Below are positions 33,313-43,493 of a DNA stretch of 64,000 nt, piece by piece. The stretch covers positions 1-64,000 of the forward strand of contig NZ_AUIA01000012.1 in the NCBI RefSeq assembly GCF_000423465.1. The letters are read 5' to 3'. The first letter of the stretch is position 1. Every line of letters begins with the position of its first letter. Position numbers and translations under genes: made by a program. This DNA is from Propionicicella superfundia DSM 22317 (GTDB lineage: Bacteria; Actinomycetota; Actinomycetes; Propionibacteriales; Propionibacteriaceae). A model generated the notes under the pieces. It was given only the letters and a program-made list of their open reading frames with translations, had not been told where the DNA came from and ran no database searches.

Positions 33313-34497
33313 TCACCGCTTGGCGAGACTCGTGATGACCCGGAAGGTGCCGAGCCCGGCGAACAGCAGGTACATGGCGACTGCGGGAACGTACCCGGAC
33401 CAGATCTCGGGGTTGGCGATGTTGTCGATCGTGAGCGCCATCGCATCCGAGGCGAAGAAGCCCTCGTCGATCGCGTAGAAATAGATGTCGCTGCCGACTC
33501 CGACGACCAGCGCGAGCACGGCGCCGAGGAGGATCATCACGATCAGCGGGACAGCGCCCTTCCTGGGTGCGGTCTTCGCACCGACGCCGTACAGCCAGAT
33601 CGCGGCGGCAGCCATCACGAAGCTCGTGATCGACGCGAAGAAGCCCATCCGCCAGATGATGGTCGACAGGACGACGCCCAGCAGGATCCCGCCGACCGCG
33701 AAGAGCAGGCCCGCGCCGACGCGTTCGGGGCCGGCGGGTGCCTGGGCGACCGGGACGCCCGGGGCGGCGTACGCCCCCGGAACCGGCGCTCCCGGCGCGG
33801 CGACGCCCTGCGGCGGGTAGCCAGGAGGCGCGACCGGCGGATAGGACCCTGCCGCGCTCGGCGGGGCGCCGAAGCCGGGCACGGCACCGCCCTGCGGGGC
33901 GGAGGGGTATCCGTCCTGCGGAACGGAAGGGTAGCCGCTCGGAGCGGCAGGCTCGTAACCGCCCTGCGGAACCGACGGATAACCGCCCGGGGCGGTCGGC
34001 TGGTAGGCGGAGGGGTATCCGCCCTGCGGAACCGACGGGTAGCCGCTCGGAGCGGCAGGCTCGTAACCGCCCTGCGGAGCCGGCGGGTAACCGCCCGGGG
34101 CGGTCGGCTGGTAGGCGGAGGGGTAGGCCTGGCCCGACGGCTGCGGCCAGGCCGGGTCGGGCGCGGAACCGGCGGCCGCGGCGTAGGGCGACGACGCGTA
34201 GCCGTCCGGCACTCCCGCCGAAGACGGCGCGGCATAGGGCGACGACGCGTAGCCGTCCGGCGCCCCCGCCGGAGGGGTCAGGGTCGAGGGACCGGTCGAG
34301 CCCGCCGCAGGCTCGGTGGGGCCGGCGACGGGGGCGGTCCAGGCCGGGGCGTCCAGCGGTGCCGCCCCCAGGCCGTCGGCGGACGTGCGAAACGCGTCGA
34401 GCGGCGGCGGAGCACCGTCCGCGGCTTCGGGAGTGAATCGCGCGCCGGTCGTGGCGGGGTCATCGGAGAAGGGCTGCTGCTGCACATCGTCGGGCAC
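33313..34497 (-). CDS. Membrane protein with proline/glycine/tyrosine-rich N-terminal repeats
   Basis: The 394-residue protein has a disordered N-terminal region (about 1-260) rich in Pro, Gly, Tyr and Ala with two 36-residue tandem repeats. Four hydrophobic segments follow (about 267-385, for example LLFAVGGILLGVVLSTIIW). Long cytoplasmic Pro/Gly/Tyr tails on small membrane domains are frequent in actinobacteria, but I cannot name a family or function. GTG 34497 is preferred over the upstream ATG because GGGGAACTC precedes it. The 281 bases to the divergent gdhA hold both promoters and nothing else that I recognise. Confidence 0.75.
   Translation of the reverse strand: MPDDVQQQPFSDDPATTGARFTPEAADGAPPPLDAFRTSADGLGAAPLDAPAWTAPVAGPTEPAAGSTGPSTLTPPAGAPDGYASSPYAAPSSAGVPDGYASSPYAAAAGSAPDPAWPQPSGQAYPSAYQPTAPGGYPPAPQGGYEPAAPSGYPSVPQGGYPSAYQPTAPGGYPSVPQGGYEPAAPSGYPSVPQDGYPSAPQGGAVPGFGAPPSAAGSYPPVAPPGYPPQGVAAPGAPVPGAYAAPGVPVAQAPAGPERVGAGLLFAVGGILLGVVLSTIIWRMGFFASITSFVMAAAAIWLYGVGAKTAPRKGAVPLIVMILLGAVLALVVGVGSDIYFYAIDEGFFASDAMALTIDNIANPEIWSGYVPAVAMYLLFAGLGTFRVITSLAKR
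33902..34117. repeat. Two 108-bp tandem repeats in the disordered tail gene
   Basis: GCTCGTAACC recurs at 33951 and 34059, and TGGTAGGCGG at 34001 and 34109, giving a 108-bp period. The repeats encode 36 residues built from GGY(P/E) and SGYPSVPQGG units. Confidence 0.7.
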
Positions 34498-34511
34498 GAG
34501 TTCCCCTTTGA

Positions 34512-36161
<1,650 letters not shown>

Positions 36162-36218
36162 GGCGTGCCTCCTGGAGCCGTGGCCGGGTGAGCTCGGCAC
36201 GGAACCGCTGCACAGGCC

Positions 36219-37451
36219 CTACGCGTCGTCGGGCTCCTGCCGGGGCTTGTGCATCATGAACCGGAGAGCGGCGAAGCGAAGCAGGGTCGCCGTCGCGTTC
36301 GCCACGATGAGGACGAAGACCTCGGCTCCCCGGCCCGCGGCGGGCGCCAGGCTGTGCAGGGCCCACAGCGAACCGCTCGTGAGGCCGAGCGCAGCCGCGA
36401 ACGCCAGCAGACCGCCGAGCTGGTGCGCGAGCGCCCCCTCGCTGCCGCGGATGCCGAACGTGAGCCGGCGATTGGCGGCCGTGTTGGCCACGGCCGTGAC
36501 CAGCAGGGCCACGAGGTTCGCCGCCTGGGCCCCGACGACGTCGCGCAGCAGGAGGTACAGCACGAAGTACGCCACCGTGGACGCGACCCCGACGACCCCG
36601 AAACGGATGAGCTGCGACAGCAGCCCCACCGGCGTCGCCGGCGCCGGGGCCGACCGCCGCAGGGACGCACGCACCCGGTCGAGCGGGACGCGTCCGGACG
36701 TCAGTCCCGTGAACAGCCGCCAGATGCCGCGCAGGTCCTCGGTCGCCGTGGCGACGATGTCGACCGTCGAGCCCGGGTCGTCCACCCAGTCGACCGGCAC
36801 CTCGTGGATGCGCAGCCCCGCGCGCTGCGCCAGCACCAGCACCTCGGTGTCGAAGAACCAGTTGTCGTCCTCGACCAGCGGCAGGAGCTCACGGGCGACA
36901 TCGGTGCGAATCGCCTTGAACCCGCACTGCGCGTCGCTGAAGCTCACGCGCAGGGTCCCCCGCAGGATCAGGTTGTAGGTGCGGGAGATGAACTCGCGCT
37001 TCGGCCCGCGCTCCACCCGCGAGCCGCGTGCGAGCCGGGAGCCGATCGCGACGTCGGAGTGTCCGCTGACGAGCGGTGCGACAAGGGGCAGCACGGCCTT
37101 GAGGTCGGTCGACAGGTCGACGTCCATGTACGCGACGACATCGGCCTCGCTCGCCAGCCACACCTGTTTCAGCGCCCGGCCCCGGCCCTTGAGATCGAGG
37201 TGGACGGCCTGCACGGTGGGACGTTCCTGCGCCAGGTCCCGCGCGACGGCCCACGTCGCGTCCGTGGATGCGTTGTCGGCCACCGTGATCCGGTAGTCGT
37301 AGGGGAACGACGCGGCCAGGGCGTCGTCGAGACGCCGCACGGACTCGGCGAGGTCGACCTCTTCGTTGTAGACGGGGACGACGAACTCGACGGTGGCTGT
37401 GCGGGCGGACGGACGGTGGTCGCGGGCGGTGCCGTGATGGGTGACGGTCAT
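36219..37451 (-). CDS. Fusion of dolichyl/polyprenyl-phosphate glycosyltransferase (GT2) and GtrA membrane domain
   Basis: The 410-residue protein starts with a GT2 domain (FVVPVYNEEVDLAESVRRLD, DVDLSTD with metal Asp residues, QCGFKAIR) of the type that loads a sugar from a nucleotide donor onto polyprenyl phosphate. From about residue 285 it continues into a GtrA-like domain with four membrane spans, thought to flip or present the lipid-linked sugar. The next gene downstream, nine bases away, is a GT39-type transferase that could use this lipid-linked sugar. Together they may glycosylate envelope proteins or polymers. Confidence 0.88.
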   Translation of the reverse strand: MTVTHHGTARDHRPSARTATVEFVVPVYNEEVDLAESVRRLDDALAASFPYDYRITVADNASTDATWAVARDLAQERPTVQAVHLDLKGRGRALKQVWLASEADVVAYMDVDLSTDLKAVLPLVAPLVSGHSDVAIGSRLARGSRVERGPKREFISRTYNLILRGTLRVSFSDAQCGFKAIRTDVARELLPLVEDDNWFFDTEVLVLAQRAGLRIHEVPVDWVDDPGSTVDIVATATEDLRGIWRLFTGLTSGRVPLDRVRASLRRSAPAPATPVGLLSQLIRFGVVGVASTVAYFVLYLLLRDVVGAQAANLVALLVTAVANTAANRRLTFGIRGSEGALAHQLGGLLAFAAALGLTSGSLWALHSLAPAAGRGAEVFVLIVANATATLLRFAALRFMMHKPRQEPDDA

Positions 37452-37460
37452 GTCCTCGGA

Positions 37461-39605
37461 TCACTCGCTCTCGGTGAGGTCGTAGACGGTGGTGGTGCCG
37501 ACGGTCTGGGCGGTGAAGTTCTCCTCCACCCAGGTGGCGATCTCCGACGCCGCGTCCGAGCCGCCGTTCTGCTGGCCGCCGATCGAGCCGGCGATGTAGT
37601 AGTGGATCTTGCCCTCGGCGACGTACTGCGTGAACTGCTCCAGGGTGGGCGACGGATCGGAGCCGTTGAAGCCGCCGATCGGCATCACCGCGTACCCGGA
37701 GGCGAGCTGGTAGCTGGCGGCGTTCTGCGAGCCGGTGGTCGCGGCGACCCACGTGAAGCCGTCGGCGTTCTCGCTGAGCAGCGCCACGAGCTCCGAGCTC
37801 GCGTCGGTGCCGTTGAGCAGCCCGCCCATGCCGCCGCCGGTGCTCATCCCGTCCTGTCCGGTCGGTGCCTGCTGGCTGGTTCCGGTCGTCTGCCCGGAGT
37901 TCGAGGTGCCCGGGAAGCCGCCCTGGGGAAGGTTGCCCGTGCCGCCGGGCCCGCCCTGGCCTCCGGGCGCCTGCTGGCTGGTGCCGCCCGGACCGCCCTG
38001 GCCCATGCCGCCGCGTCCGCCGCCGAAGCCGCCGCCCGAGCTCGTGACGGGCCCGGCGGTGACGATCGAGCCGGTGTGCGCCGTGGCCGCGGTCTGGATC
38101 GAGTACGCCGTCGGGCCCGCGAGCCCGGCGGCCAGGGCCGCCACGAGGGCGGCCGATGCGAGGATGCGCGGCAGCCTGTGGGCGAGGACCAGGGCCGCGC
38201 CCGCGACAAGGCCGACCGCCAGCACGCCCCAGCCGAGCATCGCGTACAGGCCGCCGGCCTGCTGCAGCAGCACAACGGCCCAGATCGCCGAGCCGATGGC
38301 GGCGGCCGCGAGCGCGATGCGCGCGACCCAGCCCTGCCGGTGCGCCCACACGACGCCGCCGCCGAGCGCGAGCGTCCCGCCGATCGCCGGAGCAAGGGCG
38401 ACGGTGTAGTAGTCGTGGTAGATGCCGCTCATGAAGCTGAACACGGCCGCGGTGATCACCAGCCAGCCAAGCCACAGCGCGACGCCGCCGCGCAGCAGCC
38501 GGTACCCGGCCGCCCGGTCGTCCTCCATGCCCTTCAGCCGTCGGCCGAGCAGCACGAGCGCGACGATCCCCAGCACGAGCGCGGCGGGGATGAGCCACGA
38601 CACCATGCCTCCCGACACGTCGGTGAACATGCGGAGCAGGCCGCCGGTGCCGGTGCCGGGACCGGCCTGGTTGCCGCCGCCCACGGAGCCGACCTCGTCT
38701 CCGGTGATCCGGCCGAGGCCGTTGTAGCCGATGATCAGCTCGAGGATGGAGTTGTTCTGCGACCCGCCGATGTAGGGGCGCAGGCTCGCCGGAGTGAGCT
38801 CGACGACGGCGACGTACCAGCCCGATGACACGACGACGGCCGCGAACGCGATCAGCAGGTCGACGAGCTTGCGCTTCCAGGTTGCCTTGGTGGCGACGAT
38901 GTAGACGAGGACGAGGATCGGCAGGATCAAGAACGCCTGCAGCATCTTCGTCAGGAAGCCGAAGCCGATCGCGACGCCGGCGGCGAGGAGCCACCGCCGG
39001 GAGCCGTTCTCGGTGGCGCGGAGCGTGAAGTACGAACTCAGCGTGAGCAGGAAGACCAGCAGCGCGTCGGGGTTGTTGAACCGGAACATCAGCGTCGCGA
39101 CGGGGGTGAGCGCGAGGGCGGCGCCGGCCGCGAGCGCGGTCCAGTGCGCGAAGCGGGCCGGGTCGGACCGCGGGGCCACGCGTTCGAGCGCCGGCCAGCC
39201 GCGCAGGACCGTGCGGCGCACGGACGCGTACAGGACGGCGACGCTGCCGACGCCGAGCAATGCCTGCGGCACCAGGATCGACCACGAGCTCAGACCGAAG
39301 ATCCGGACCGACAGGCCCATCAGCCACAGGGAGGCCGGGGGCTTGTCGACGGTGATGGAGTTGCCGGCGTCGGAGGAGCCGAAGAACCAGGCGACCCAGT
39401 CCTGGCTGCCCGCCTGGGCGGCCGCGCTGTAGAACGAGTTGGCGTACCCGTTCTGGTCCAGGCCCCACAGGTACAGGACCGCCGTCCCCACGAGGAGGGC
39501 GGCGTAGGTCCCGGCGCGGAGCCAGTCGCGGCGCCGCCTCGCCGGGGCCGGTTCGGCGATGGGCGCCGTCGGCCGGGCGGGCGGATCGATCACGGAAGCA
39601 GTCAT
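37461..39605 (-). CDS. GT39/ArnT-type membrane glycosyltransferase
   Basis: The 714-residue protein has a YANSFYSAAAQAGSQDW loop and DKPPASLW motif typical of protein-mannosyltransferase-like enzymes, then about 11-13 membrane spans. A Gly/Gln-rich linker (about 530-610) and a C-terminal extracellular alpha/beta domain (about 620-714) follow. It should transfer a sugar from polyprenyl phosphate to an acceptor outside the membrane. The start is uncertain: ATG 39605 or an ATG 54 bases upstream; neither has a strong ribosome site. It precedes the GT2-GtrA gene in the same operon. Confidence 0.85.
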   Translation of the reverse strand: MTASVIDPPARPTAPIAEPAPARRRRDWLRAGTYAALLVGTAVLYLWGLDQNGYANSFYSAAAQAGSQDWVAWFFGSSDAGNSITVDKPPASLWLMGLSVRIFGLSSWSILVPQALLGVGSVAVLYASVRRTVLRGWPALERVAPRSDPARFAHWTALAAGAALALTPVATLMFRFNNPDALLVFLLTLSSYFTLRATENGSRRWLLAAGVAIGFGFLTKMLQAFLILPILVLVYIVATKATWKRKLVDLLIAFAAVVVSSGWYVAVVELTPASLRPYIGGSQNNSILELIIGYNGLGRITGDEVGSVGGGNQAGPGTGTGGLLRMFTDVSGGMVSWLIPAALVLGIVALVLLGRRLKGMEDDRAAGYRLLRGGVALWLGWLVITAAVFSFMSGIYHDYYTVALAPAIGGTLALGGGVVWAHRQGWVARIALAAAAIGSAIWAVVLLQQAGGLYAMLGWGVLAVGLVAGAALVLAHRLPRILASAALVAALAAGLAGPTAYSIQTAATAHTGSIVTAGPVTSSGGGFGGGRGGMGQGGPGGTSQQAPGGQGGPGGTGNLPQGGFPGTSNSGQTTGTSQQAPTGQDGMSTGGGMGGLLNGTDASSELVALLSENADGFTWVAATTGSQNAASYQLASGYAVMPIGGFNGSDPSPTLEQFTQYVAEGKIHYYIAGSIGGQQNGGSDAASEIATWVEENFTAQTVGTTTVYDLTESE

Positions 39606-39677
39606 GCCCACAAGAGGACCTCGGTGCCTTGTGGCAACCATGTGGGCTTTCTTTGACAAGTCTGTGAGCCGTCCCGT

Positions 39678-39758
39678 GGCTACGCTCCGGCCGGGTCGCT
39701 ACGCCTGGGCCGCGATGCTGCCCGTCCCCCGGTAGCTTCCCGGCCGGAGCGTAGCTAC
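39678..39758. repeat. Dispersed hairpin element, copy 2
   Basis: Arms 39679-39695 and 39739-39755 form a perfect 17-bp stem (GCTACGCTCCGGCCGGG and complement) around 43 bases that contain CCCGTCCCCCGGTAGC. The element aligns over about 80 bp with 12279-12360 and lies between two minus-strand genes, upstream of the glycosyltransferase operon. Confidence 0.7.
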
Positions 39759-39809
39759 GCCGGCGCGGCGCTGAGCCCCGGGATCGTCCACCGAGGGCTC
39801 ATCCCGGCA

Positions 39810-40745
39810 TCACGGGACGATGTGGCCCGCTGCCCGGTACAGCTCGTACCACTCCGCCCGGCTGAGCACGACGTCGGCCCCCTGCGCCGCCGCGGTGAGC
39901 CGCTGCGGATTCGTGGTTCCGAGCACGACCTGCATCTGCGCCGGGTGGCGGGTGATCCAGGCGGTGGCGATCGCCTCGGGCGGGACGCCGTACTGCGCCG
40001 CCAGTCTGTCGACGACCGCGTTCAGCTCGGCGAATTCCGGGTTCCCGAGGAACGGCCCGGTGAAGAAGCCCGCCTGGAACGGCGACCAGGCCTGGATCGT
40101 GATGTCGTTCAGGCGGCAGAAGTCGAGGGTGCCGATCGTCCGGTCGACCGACTGGTCGAGGGCGCCCATGTTCATCGCCAGACCCTGGGTGATCAACGGC
40201 GCATGGGTGATCGACAACTGGAGCTGGTTGGCCACCAACGGCTGCCGCACGTACCTCTTCAGCAGGTGGATCTGGGCCGGCGTGTGGTTGGAGACGCCGA
40301 AGTGGCGCACCTTGCCGGCCGCCTCCAGCTCGTCGAACGCGCGGGCGACCTCCTCGGGCTCCACCAGCGCGTCGGGGCGGTGGAGCAGCAGGATGTCGAT
40401 GTAGTCGGTGCCGAGCGCGGCCAGTGATCCGTTCACGGCCTCGACCAGGTGGTCGTAGGAGAAGTCGAAGTACGGCCCGTCCTTCACGATGCCGGCCTTG
40501 GTCTGCAGCACGATCTCGGCACGTTGGGACGCCGTGAGCCGCAACGCCTCGGCGAACCGGGCCTCGCAGCCGTGGGCGGGCAGGTTGCCGTAGATGTCGG
40601 CGTGGTCGAAGAAGGTGATCCCGGCGGCGAGGGACGCGTCGAACAGGGCGCGCACCTCGGCGTCCGACTTCTCCTGGATGCGCATCACGCCGGTGACGAT
40701 GGCCGGGACGACCAGGTCGGTGCCCGGCAGGGTGAAGGTCTTCAT
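39810..40745 (-). CDS. Aldo/keto reductase (YdhF-like)
   Basis: The 311-residue TIM-barrel enzyme reduces aldehydes or ketones with NADPH. The catalytic tetrad is readable: Asp and Tyr in FFDHADIYGN, Lys in LQTKAGI, His in LLLHRPDAL. The GVSNHTPAQI and GTTNPQRL segments bind the coenzyme. AAAGGAACACC precedes ATG 40745. It follows another aldo/keto reductase by 29 bases and the two form one operon, divergent from a LysR regulator. Confidence 0.9.
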   Translation of the reverse strand: MKTFTLPGTDLVVPAIVTGVMRIQEKSDAEVRALFDASLAAGITFFDHADIYGNLPAHGCEARFAEALRLTASQRAEIVLQTKAGIVKDGPYFDFSYDHLVEAVNGSLAALGTDYIDILLLHRPDALVEPEEVARAFDELEAAGKVRHFGVSNHTPAQIHLLKRYVRQPLVANQLQLSITHAPLITQGLAMNMGALDQSVDRTIGTLDFCRLNDITIQAWSPFQAGFFTGPFLGNPEFAELNAVVDRLAAQYGVPPEAIATAWITRHPAQMQVVLGTTNPQRLTAAAQGADVVLSRAEWYELYRAAGHIVP

Positions 40746-40774
40746 GGTGTTCCTTTGCTGGTGGTCCGGGTGGG

Positions 40775-41635
40775 TCAGGATTGCGAGAGGAGGGCGATCT
40801 CGTCGGCCGAGAGCGTCAGTCCGACCGCCTTCACGGAGTCCTGGACGCTGGCGGGGCGCGAGGCGCCGGGGATCGGGATGACGATCGGCGCGAGGGCGAG
40901 TTCCCACGCGAGGGTGACCTGCTGGGGACTGACTCCGTGTGCGGCTGCGATCCTCGCGAAGGCGGCGTGCCGGCCGCCGAGCGCCGCAGCGTTGCGGATG
41001 CCGCCCAACGGGCTCCACGGCAGGAAGGCGATCCCGAGTGTCGCACAATGCTCCAGTTCGGCGAGCGACGAGCGGTGGGCGGGGGAGAACTGGTTCTGCA
41101 CCGAGACGAGCCGGCCGCCCAGGATGTCGTTCGCCAGGTCGATCTGGGCGACATCGGCGTTGGAGATCCCCGCCTGCAGGATGACGCCCTCGTCGAGGAG
41201 CTCGCGGATCGCGCCGATCGAGTCGGCATAGGGGACGTCGGGGTCGGGTCGGTGGAACTGGTACAGGCCGATGGCCTCGACGCCGAGCCGCCGGGCGGAC
41301 GCCTTGGCCGCCTCCTTCAGGTGGTCGGGACGGCCGTTCTGAGTCCACGTCCCGTCGCCGGGACGCAGGTGGCCGCCTTTCGTGGCGACGAGGACCTCGG
41401 ACGTGTCACCGCCGTAGCCGGCCAGCGCCCGGGCGATCAGTTCCTCGTTGTGCCCGACCTCGCCGGCGTGCAGATGGTAGGCGTCCGCGGTGTCGATCAG
41501 GGTGACGCCGGCGTCCAGCGCGGCGTGGATCGTCGCGATCGAACGGTCGGCGTCCGGTCGTCCCTCGATGGACATCGGCATGCCGCCGAGACCGATCGCG
41601 CCGACCGTCCGGGAACCGAGGACACGCTGAATCAC
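40775..41635 (-). CDS. Aldo/keto reductase
   Basis: The 286-residue enzyme shows LIDTADAYHLH, LVATKGGH and YQFHRPDPD as the catalytic Asp/Tyr, Lys and His regions, and IPIPGASRPASV for coenzyme binding. GTG 41635 has a good GGAGGCTCCCC site. It is the first gene of the two-reductase operon and its promoter faces that of the LysR gene at 41761. Confidence 0.9.
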   Translation of the reverse strand: MIQRVLGSRTVGAIGLGGMPMSIEGRPDADRSIATIHAALDAGVTLIDTADAYHLHAGEVGHNEELIARALAGYGGDTSEVLVATKGGHLRPGDGTWTQNGRPDHLKEAAKASARRLGVEAIGLYQFHRPDPDVPYADSIGAIRELLDEGVILQAGISNADVAQIDLANDILGGRLVSVQNQFSPAHRSSLAELEHCATLGIAFLPWSPLGGIRNAAALGGRHAAFARIAAAHGVSPQQVTLAWELALAPIVIPIPGASRPASVQDSVKAVGLTLSADEIALLSQS

Positions 41636-41760
41636 GGGGAGCCTCCCTCTCGCGCTGATCGCAGGTCGGGGTCGCCCGCGCTGACTCCGTTCACCCTAGG
41701 AGCGGGTAACCTAGAAGTCCAACAAGTCTATTTCATTCGTTTCAGAAGAGATGCGCATCA

Positions 41761-42648
41761 ATGGACCTGCGTCAGATGGAATACGTCGTCGCGCTCGCCG
41801 ACGAGCAGCACTTCACGCGGGCGGCCGCGCTGTGCGGGGTGTCCCAGTCGGGACTGTCGGCCGCGATCCGCGGCCTGGAGAAAGAGCTGGGCACCGTCCT
41901 GTTCACCCGGACGACGCGTCACGTCGAGCCCACCGACGCGGGCCACGCCCTGTTGCCGTATGCCCGCGAACTGCTCAGCCGGGCCAGTGCGGGGCGCGAT
42001 GCTGTGGTGCGCGCGACCCGCGCCCTGTCGGGACACCTGAGAGTGGGGGCCGAGCAGTGTCTCGGGGTCGTCGACGTCCCCGGCCTGCTCGAGCGCTTCC
42101 ACCGGCGCTATCCCCAGGTGGTGATCCAGTTCACCCAGGCCGGGTCCTATGACCTGCTCGACCTGATCCGCGCCGGGGAGCTCGACGCGGCCTTCGTCGC
42201 CACGCCCGACCACCTCGGCGCACTCGACCGGATCGAGCTGGCGCGGTGTCCGATCGTCGTGCTGAGCCCGCCCGAGCACGCCCTCGCGGCGCAGCCCCGT
42301 CTCGCCTGGTCGGACCTCGACGGCCTCGACTACGTGGACTTCCACGAGTCCTGGGCCGTGCGCTCCCTCAACGACGAGGTCTGCCGCACGCACGGTGTGC
42401 ACCGACGGGTCCGATGCACGGTCAACGACAGCCACACCCTGCTGGATCTCGTGCACCGCGGCCTCGGGGTGGCGATGGTGCCTCAGACCATCGCGTCCAA
42501 GCCTCAGGCCGCCGACCTGGTGGTCGCTCAGCTCCCGGCCGACGCCGGGCCCGAGTGGGTCGTCTCGGCGGTCACCGGTCCGAAGAGCGCGGAGACCGCC
42601 GCCGCCGTCCATCTGCTGGAGTTGCTGGACATCCCCTGCGCGACGTGA
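41761..42648 (+). CDS. LysR-family transcriptional regulator
   Basis: The 295-residue protein has the N-terminal winged helix (MEYVVALADEQHFTRAAALC, then SQSGLSAAIRGLEKELG) and a periplasmic-binding-like effector domain. Divergent orientation to the aldo/keto reductase operon, with 125 bases between, is the classical arrangement for LysR control of that operon. The effector is unknown. Confidence 0.9.
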   Translation: MDLRQMEYVVALADEQHFTRAAALCGVSQSGLSAAIRGLEKELGTVLFTRTTRHVEPTDAGHALLPYARELLSRASAGRDAVVRATRALSGHLRVGAEQCLGVVDVPGLLERFHRRYPQVVIQFTQAGSYDLLDLIRAGELDAAFVATPDHLGALDRIELARCPIVVLSPPEHALAAQPRLAWSDLDGLDYVDFHESWAVRSLNDEVCRTHGVHRRVRCTVNDSHTLLDLVHRGLGVAMVPQTIASKPQAADLVVAQLPADAGPEWVVSAVTGPKSAETAAAVHLLELLDIPCAT

Positions 42649-42690
42649 GCGCTGCGGGCCGACCTCCTTCGCCCTGCCCACAGCCCTGTC

Positions 42691-42710
42691 CACACCTGTG
42701 GAGAACTACA
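42691..42710 (+). repeat. 20-bp dispersed sequence after a LysR gene, copy 1
   Basis: CACACCTGTGGAGAACTACA is identical to the complement of 54821-54840. Both copies are just downstream of a LysR stop and in the same orientation relative to it. Confidence 0.5.
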
Positions 42711-42747
42711 CCGGTGTAAGTCTCTGCTCAAGCGCCGGTGCGGTGGA

Positions 42748-43335
42748 TCAGCCCAACCGACAAGGCAGCTCGATCTGTTGGATGTCGTCGCTCGAACGCA
42801 GCACCTGAATGATCGCCGGTGCGGGCTTCGAGAACAGGTCGGGAAGATCGGTCTCACCGAGGGATGCGTCGAGATGGAACGCCAGTTCCTCCTGGCGCAG
42901 GTCGAACTCGGCGTTGACCCCCGGCTTGTTGCCCCGCACATCCAGACGGTGCCATCCTCCGTCGAGGTGCACTGCGACCAGCCCGTGGAGCACGAGCCGG
43001 CTCTCGCTGCGCACCAGTTGGTAGCACAACCCGGTCGGGATCCCCGAGAGACGGTAGAGCGCCGCTGCCAGGTGGGACTTGGCGTAGCACAGCCCTGTGC
43101 GGTGGCGCAGCACCTCGCTCGCGATCAACGTCACTGTCGTGTCGCCCGCATCAAGCGAGTGTCGGATCTCGTCGCGGACGAACAGGTAGATCGACCGTGC
43201 CAGCGCCACGGGGTCACGGATGTCCCGGACGATCGCAGCATGAGCCGAGCGCACCTCGGCGTGATCGAGGTCGATCACTGCCGAGCCGCCCAGGTAGGCC
43301 TCGAGGTCTCCACACTGGGCCAGAAGGTTCACCAC
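42748..43335 (-). CDS. Transglutaminase-like cysteine protease-fold protein
   Basis: The 195-residue protein matches the transglutaminase core: Cys83 in HRTGLCYAKSHL, His117 in LVLHGLVAVHLDG and Asp132 in WHRLDVRGN. Bacterial members are proteases or amide-modifying enzymes. No signal peptide is present. The GTG start has a weak ribosome site. It is convergent with the LysR gene and divergent from the AlbA_2-type gene. Confidence 0.8.
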   Translation of the reverse strand: MVNLLAQCGDLEAYLGGSAVIDLDHAEVRSAHAAIVRDIRDPVALARSIYLFVRDEIRHSLDAGDTTVTLIASEVLRHRTGLCYAKSHLAAALYRLSGIPTGLCYQLVRSESRLVLHGLVAVHLDGGWHRLDVRGNKPGVNAEFDLRQEELAFHLDASLGETDLPDLFSKPAPAIIQVLRSSDDIQQIELPCRLG

Positions 43336-43401
43336 GCCCGGAGACTATCAACGCCCCGCCGGACCACTTCTCCTGGGGGCCCTGCTGCGGGGCTCCCGCG
43401 A

Positions 43402-43468
43402 CGTACGGCCTGTCTCTATCCGTACGCGCCGACCAGTTTGACGCTAATTTGGGGGAACTGACAAACTG
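43402..43468. promoter_or_regulatory. Two palindromes upstream of the AlbA_2-type gene
   Basis: CGTACGG at 43402-43408 pairs with CCGTACG at 43420-43426, and CAGTTTG at 43434-43440 pairs with CAAACTG at 43462-43468. Both sets of arms are perfect 7-mers. They lie 25-90 bases before the GTG and probably are operators. Confidence 0.5.
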
Positions 43469-43493
43469 TCGCTATCCCCAAAGGAGGTCCAAA

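Noticed and set aside
36249-38828. Long plus-strand frame opposite the two glycosyltransferase genes
   Set aside because: Antisense to well-supported membrane glycosyltransferases. The product is His/Arg/Gln-rich with no motif.
42649-42747. Origin of replication suggested by TGTCCACA and TGTGGAGAA near 42.69 kb
   Set aside because: Only one imperfect inverted pair is present, with no dnaA or dnaN and no cluster of boxes.
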